In this document: positions 60,601 to 64,000 of the stretch, in pieces
Layout: the number at the start of each line of letters is the position of its first letter
Numbering within the stretch: the first letter of the stretch is position 1
Assembly: GCA_013396655.1 (NCBI GenBank)
Contig: WBMV01006289.1
Location: forward strand, 1,178,001 to 1,242,000
From: Campylorhamphus procurvoides
Lineage: Eukaryota; Chordata; Aves; Passeriformes; Dendrocolaptidae
Direction: 5' to 3'
DNA length: 64,000 nt
Translations under genes and position numbers: made by a program
Notes under the pieces: model-generated
What the model saw: only the letters and a program-made list of their open reading frames with translations
Told to the model about the DNA's origin: nothing
Databases searched by the model: none

Positions 60601-63600
60601 ACTCAACAGTTCAGGAACTCAGCCAGCAAGTGGGACATGGGTGATCAGGGTTCAGTGGGCACTTCAGATGATAAAGGAAAAGGTTAACAAGTTATTCTCA
60701 GTGGTGTTGAAGACTGCTGTTTGTACCTCGCTTTTCCTTTTCGAACATCAGCAGCTTCACAGCATCTGGAGTAATGGCATTACAGACTACACTACTATGA
60801 AATAAATAAATTAAATCATATGGGAATTTTTCACTGCATATCGTTTGCCAGAGGAAATTGTGTCAGTCAATGACCCACAGTTCATTTCAGAAAAAGTTGA
60901 CATGTTGTTAGGTCTAAATGCAGTGAAGTATGACAAAGTTTCTTCATTTCATGAAGCATCAAATGGAGCACTTGAACTTTTTTTTTCCGAACCATTAACC
61001 AGACAATCTCACTAACAATACATTATCAGAAAACTGGTGTTTGGTTCCTTTTTTTTTCTTTGTATAAAAAAATCCTCTGTATGTCACAACAAAGGAAAGA
61101 TTTAGTAATTAGTTTTGAAATAGACTGAGAAGTCCTAAGGCTTGTCCTGTTTCCTAAACGTAATGCTTGGTGCCTATTTCACCTGGGGGAACACTGTATA
61201 TACTGAGAAGCCTTTCTGGCTGCAATCACAAAATACTGGCCTTGTTGAAGCTCAGCCCATTGCCTGGAGGAGAAAGGATGGTTTTCTTTCCTTTGTCCAC
61301 TCATGCAGATAAAATTCTTAAGAATTTGAAATTCTGAATAAAGCAAAGAGGAAGCAGAGCTGAGAGTAACAACTGCAATGAGCAAACGGTGTTTCTTGCA
61401 AGGCTCTGAAGAGTATGTTTTCCTGCTTTTTCATTTTGTCCTGGGAAAGTTCGTGACATTGCTGTTCAAAGTTATCACAAAGACTGAAATAAATGAGAAA
61501 TACTGATTCATACTGAGAACAATGGGACTGTAGTGTCCTATAGGAATGAATTGCTCAACTGAAAATCAGGGTATTGATACCTGACTGACTTGTCTACCAC
61601 TAATTTATTATGTGGCTATTTTTATTCAAAATGCTATAAATATTTTTGTCTTCTGCCTTATTCTTATTACAATCTAATTAAATTGAAAGGCAGCAAAGAT
61701 TGGTTCTTACTCTTTTCCCAGGTGCTGTACAGTACCATGACATCACTAAAAGGTCCTAATAATACATTAACAGAGATTAATACTCTTTCGAAACACAAAT
61801 TCAAGGCATGAGGAAATTTAAATCAACTCACTTAATGCTTTTTAAATTGTAAATTTGTTTGGCAAAAACTCTTGCGTGAATCTAGTAGAGCTGAGAAACT
61901 AGATTTTTGAAAATGAGAAAGTAGGCTTCACCATGTGAACTATAATTAATGATATATAAATATTTCAGAGGTACAATTTAAAATGTGAGGGTTTATTTTA
62001 TTTTCAGACCTTTCATGCTGTTTTTTCTCGTTCTTGCTTTTTTTTTTTTCTTGTCACTGGATTTTTTCCGTGTATTTTGAAATTGCTTATGACTTGCATG
62101 ACCCCTCAGTAAAAAAAAAAGTTTGTTAGTTTTAAACATTGCAGGTGGGAGTTTCTCATCTGGTTTACTTTATCATAACTACACTGAAGTGAACTTATCT
62201 GGGATAGCTAATACTAAGACCTACTATTTCCTGTGTTTCAAAGGCAATGTTTTCCTGTGTATTGCAGGGTAGATTTGCTGAGGGAGGGTTTCACAGAGAC
62301 CAGGGCCAAGCTGCTCGCCCTTTCTCCCAGGTGTGGCACATCTGGTCCACATCACATAATGCAGCTGCACAGCTCTGCACAGACTCCTTGCTCCTCTGCC
62401 TTCGTTCCTCACATTCATGTGTCAGCTGTATCTGTCAATAGACTGAAATCACTGAAAAGCTCAGCATATTTTTAGTAGTTTTCTTTGCCAAAGGATGAGT
62501 TTGAAAATCATCTCAGTCTAGCTGTACTTTGACAACAGACAATTAGGTCAAAGAACCATGTCTGTGTTCTTTGTGGAGAACTCTCTCTGTCAAGTGCAGT
62601 GCTGGTGGTGGGGGCACCAAGGAGATGGGCTGAACTGACAGTGTCATGAACTTGCCAACTGATTCTTGCCAGCTTGCTGGGGTTCTGGCCAAACCCTTCA
62701 GCATGATGGACAGGACACGTACAGATGAAGCCTTTGCCCTCTTGCAGCTCCAGAATGGCTGCTGCTGAATAGAAAGGATTCCCAGGACAGTGTATTACTT
62801 ATATTTTAGAAGCAGAGCGGAGCTGTCTCCAGGTTACTTGTGGCCCTTTGAATAGGTGTTCAGAACAAACGTGCATGCCAATGAATATTGTCTGGGGTTT
62901 TTTGGGTTTTTCACCACGGCCTCCTATTCACCAAATATGGAAATTGTCTGTTTACTTTGATGCTATTTGCTTTGATTTGTGGATTGCTATTGTTGGGGGT
63001 CTTTTTCCATACTTGTTGCCTCATTACTTGTGTCAACTTCAGCTTTTGTGCATTTAGTTCTATGGGATTATCTGTTTTCATGGTCCATTATTTTTTTACA
63101 CATATTCCTCTCTGTATTTTGCATTTAGAAGAAATCTAGTTCATAGAGGCCATTTCAGGATACACTTGCTCAGGCCAAACAGTTCTAAGATTGAATCACA
63201 ATATTTCAAAAGAAGCCCTTTTCTCCATTGTTGAAGTAGTGCAGGTAAACAAACTCTGAAGAATACAGCCCTGCTATAGAAGAACATTTAAGAGCTTGTA
63301 AAGAAAGAGTCCTAACTTTATAGTACATCTTGAAGTCCATTTAATTGAAGTAATTAATTGGGGAAAATTATGAACATTCATACTCCAGAGATTTATTTAT
63401 AGAGAAACTAATTTAGTACAATGCTGAGATTAAAACTACCTCTTCTTTAATATTAGCACATAATTTTTGTTGATGATAGAATAGTGTGTGCATGAACAGG
63501 GGATGCCTGTATCCCATAGTGAATAATTCTTGTATTCAAAATCATTCTTCTCCTTCCTACAAAGGATTTCATTATTAGGATTGTTCTGAATTCTATATGG

Positions 63601-64000
63601 TTTGACTTCAGCAAACAATGTTGGATAGTACTTTAGAAAAGGAAAGTTACAAGAAGTGGTTGAATAAATAGAAGGTAGTCATTATATATGTAGGACCCCT
63701 TTTAACTTCCTTCCTTGCAGTATCCTCTAAACTCACACTAGTGTGTGCTGTGGAATAATCAGTTTATCCATGTTTTTTCTATTTTTTCAGGAATTAGTGT
63801 TTTAATGTTTTCTTATTACACTCCAGTATTGAATAGTCAGAAGATGATTCAGGTCAGAAATCAGGAGGTCTCTTGTCCAAGACTTTGCTCAGAGCAGGGT
63901 CAGCTATGGGCTCAGATTGGTATTCCTGCGACTTTATCCAGACACATTTGGAAAATTTCCAAGGATGGATGCTGTGACAATATCCATGGAAACATCCCCA
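57641..64000. other. Unique AT-rich non-coding sequence
   Basis: No exon, RNA gene or mobile element recognised. Frames of 60-83 codons are unremarkable. The one at 62888-63139 is hydrophobic because of T-rich codons and shadows a shorter frame. A patch of higher GC at about 62270-62420 carries three overlapping frames on both strands and looks stop-poor by composition. A 13-bp exact direct repeat lies at 60211 and 60241, and the stretch 63340-63420 is homeobox-core rich. Confidence 0.55.
60211..60253. repeat. 13-bp direct repeat, 30-bp period
   Basis: AATTTACTTAAAG occurs at 60211-60223 and again at 60241-60253 without mismatch. It is probably a small local duplication. Confidence 0.8.

Noticed and set aside
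62888..63139. Hydrophobic frame as a small membrane protein
   Set aside because: Hydrophobicity follows from T-rich codons. There is no start context, conserved motif or transcript evidence in the sequence.
1..64000. CRISPR arrays, bacterial operons, prophage or other prokaryotic defence systems
   Set aside because: The sequence is vertebrate non-coding DNA (CR1, LTRs, no dense coding). No spaced direct-repeat array or operon is present.

Overview
This window looks like ordinary non-coding DNA from a bird, most likely a passerine. Three things point there. Interspersed repeats are sparse. Those that can be recognised are CR1 LINE 3' ends, with their characteristic ATTCTATG-type tail, and avian-style endogenous retrovirus LTRs. 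The remainder is AT-rich unique sequence with almost no CpG. A non-avian sauropsid cannot be excluded by reading alone. I found no protein-coding exon, tRNA, rRNA, CpG-island promoter or CRISPR array that I would defend. Apart from the repeat-encoded frames, open frames reach only about 130 codons, which is what chance gives in 64 kb of AT-rich DNA.

Layout. Positions 1-18764 are unique AT-rich sequence with a few G/T- or A/C-rich simple repeats, a G12 run near 4873, one tiny plus-strand CR1 3' end near 11241, and two stretches (5940-6300 and 11640-12060) that read like conserved regulatory elements. Positions 18765-24072 are the only accessory-looking part. In order they hold an 0.8-kb 5'-truncated minus-strand CR1 with recognisable reverse-transcriptase C-terminal coding sequence, a minus-strand retroviral LTR abutting it, a 797-bp pure polypyrimidine satellite (9 units of 8 bp, then 66 perfect units of 9 bp), a second short CR1 end, and a plus-strand LTR. 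Positions 24073-64000 are again unique sequence, with small retroelement scraps (36155, 39951, perhaps 52876), several perfect short palindromes (44587, 45341, 50435) and more conserved-element-like blocks.

The best reading is a large intron or gene desert carrying candidate distal regulatory elements, interrupted by one retroelement-plus-satellite cluster. No multi-gene system is visible. The most unusual item is the exceptionally homogeneous 9-bp polypyrimidine array at 20864-21459, with its switch from 8-bp to 9-bp units. All calls of conservation are inferences from sequence texture and need alignment.
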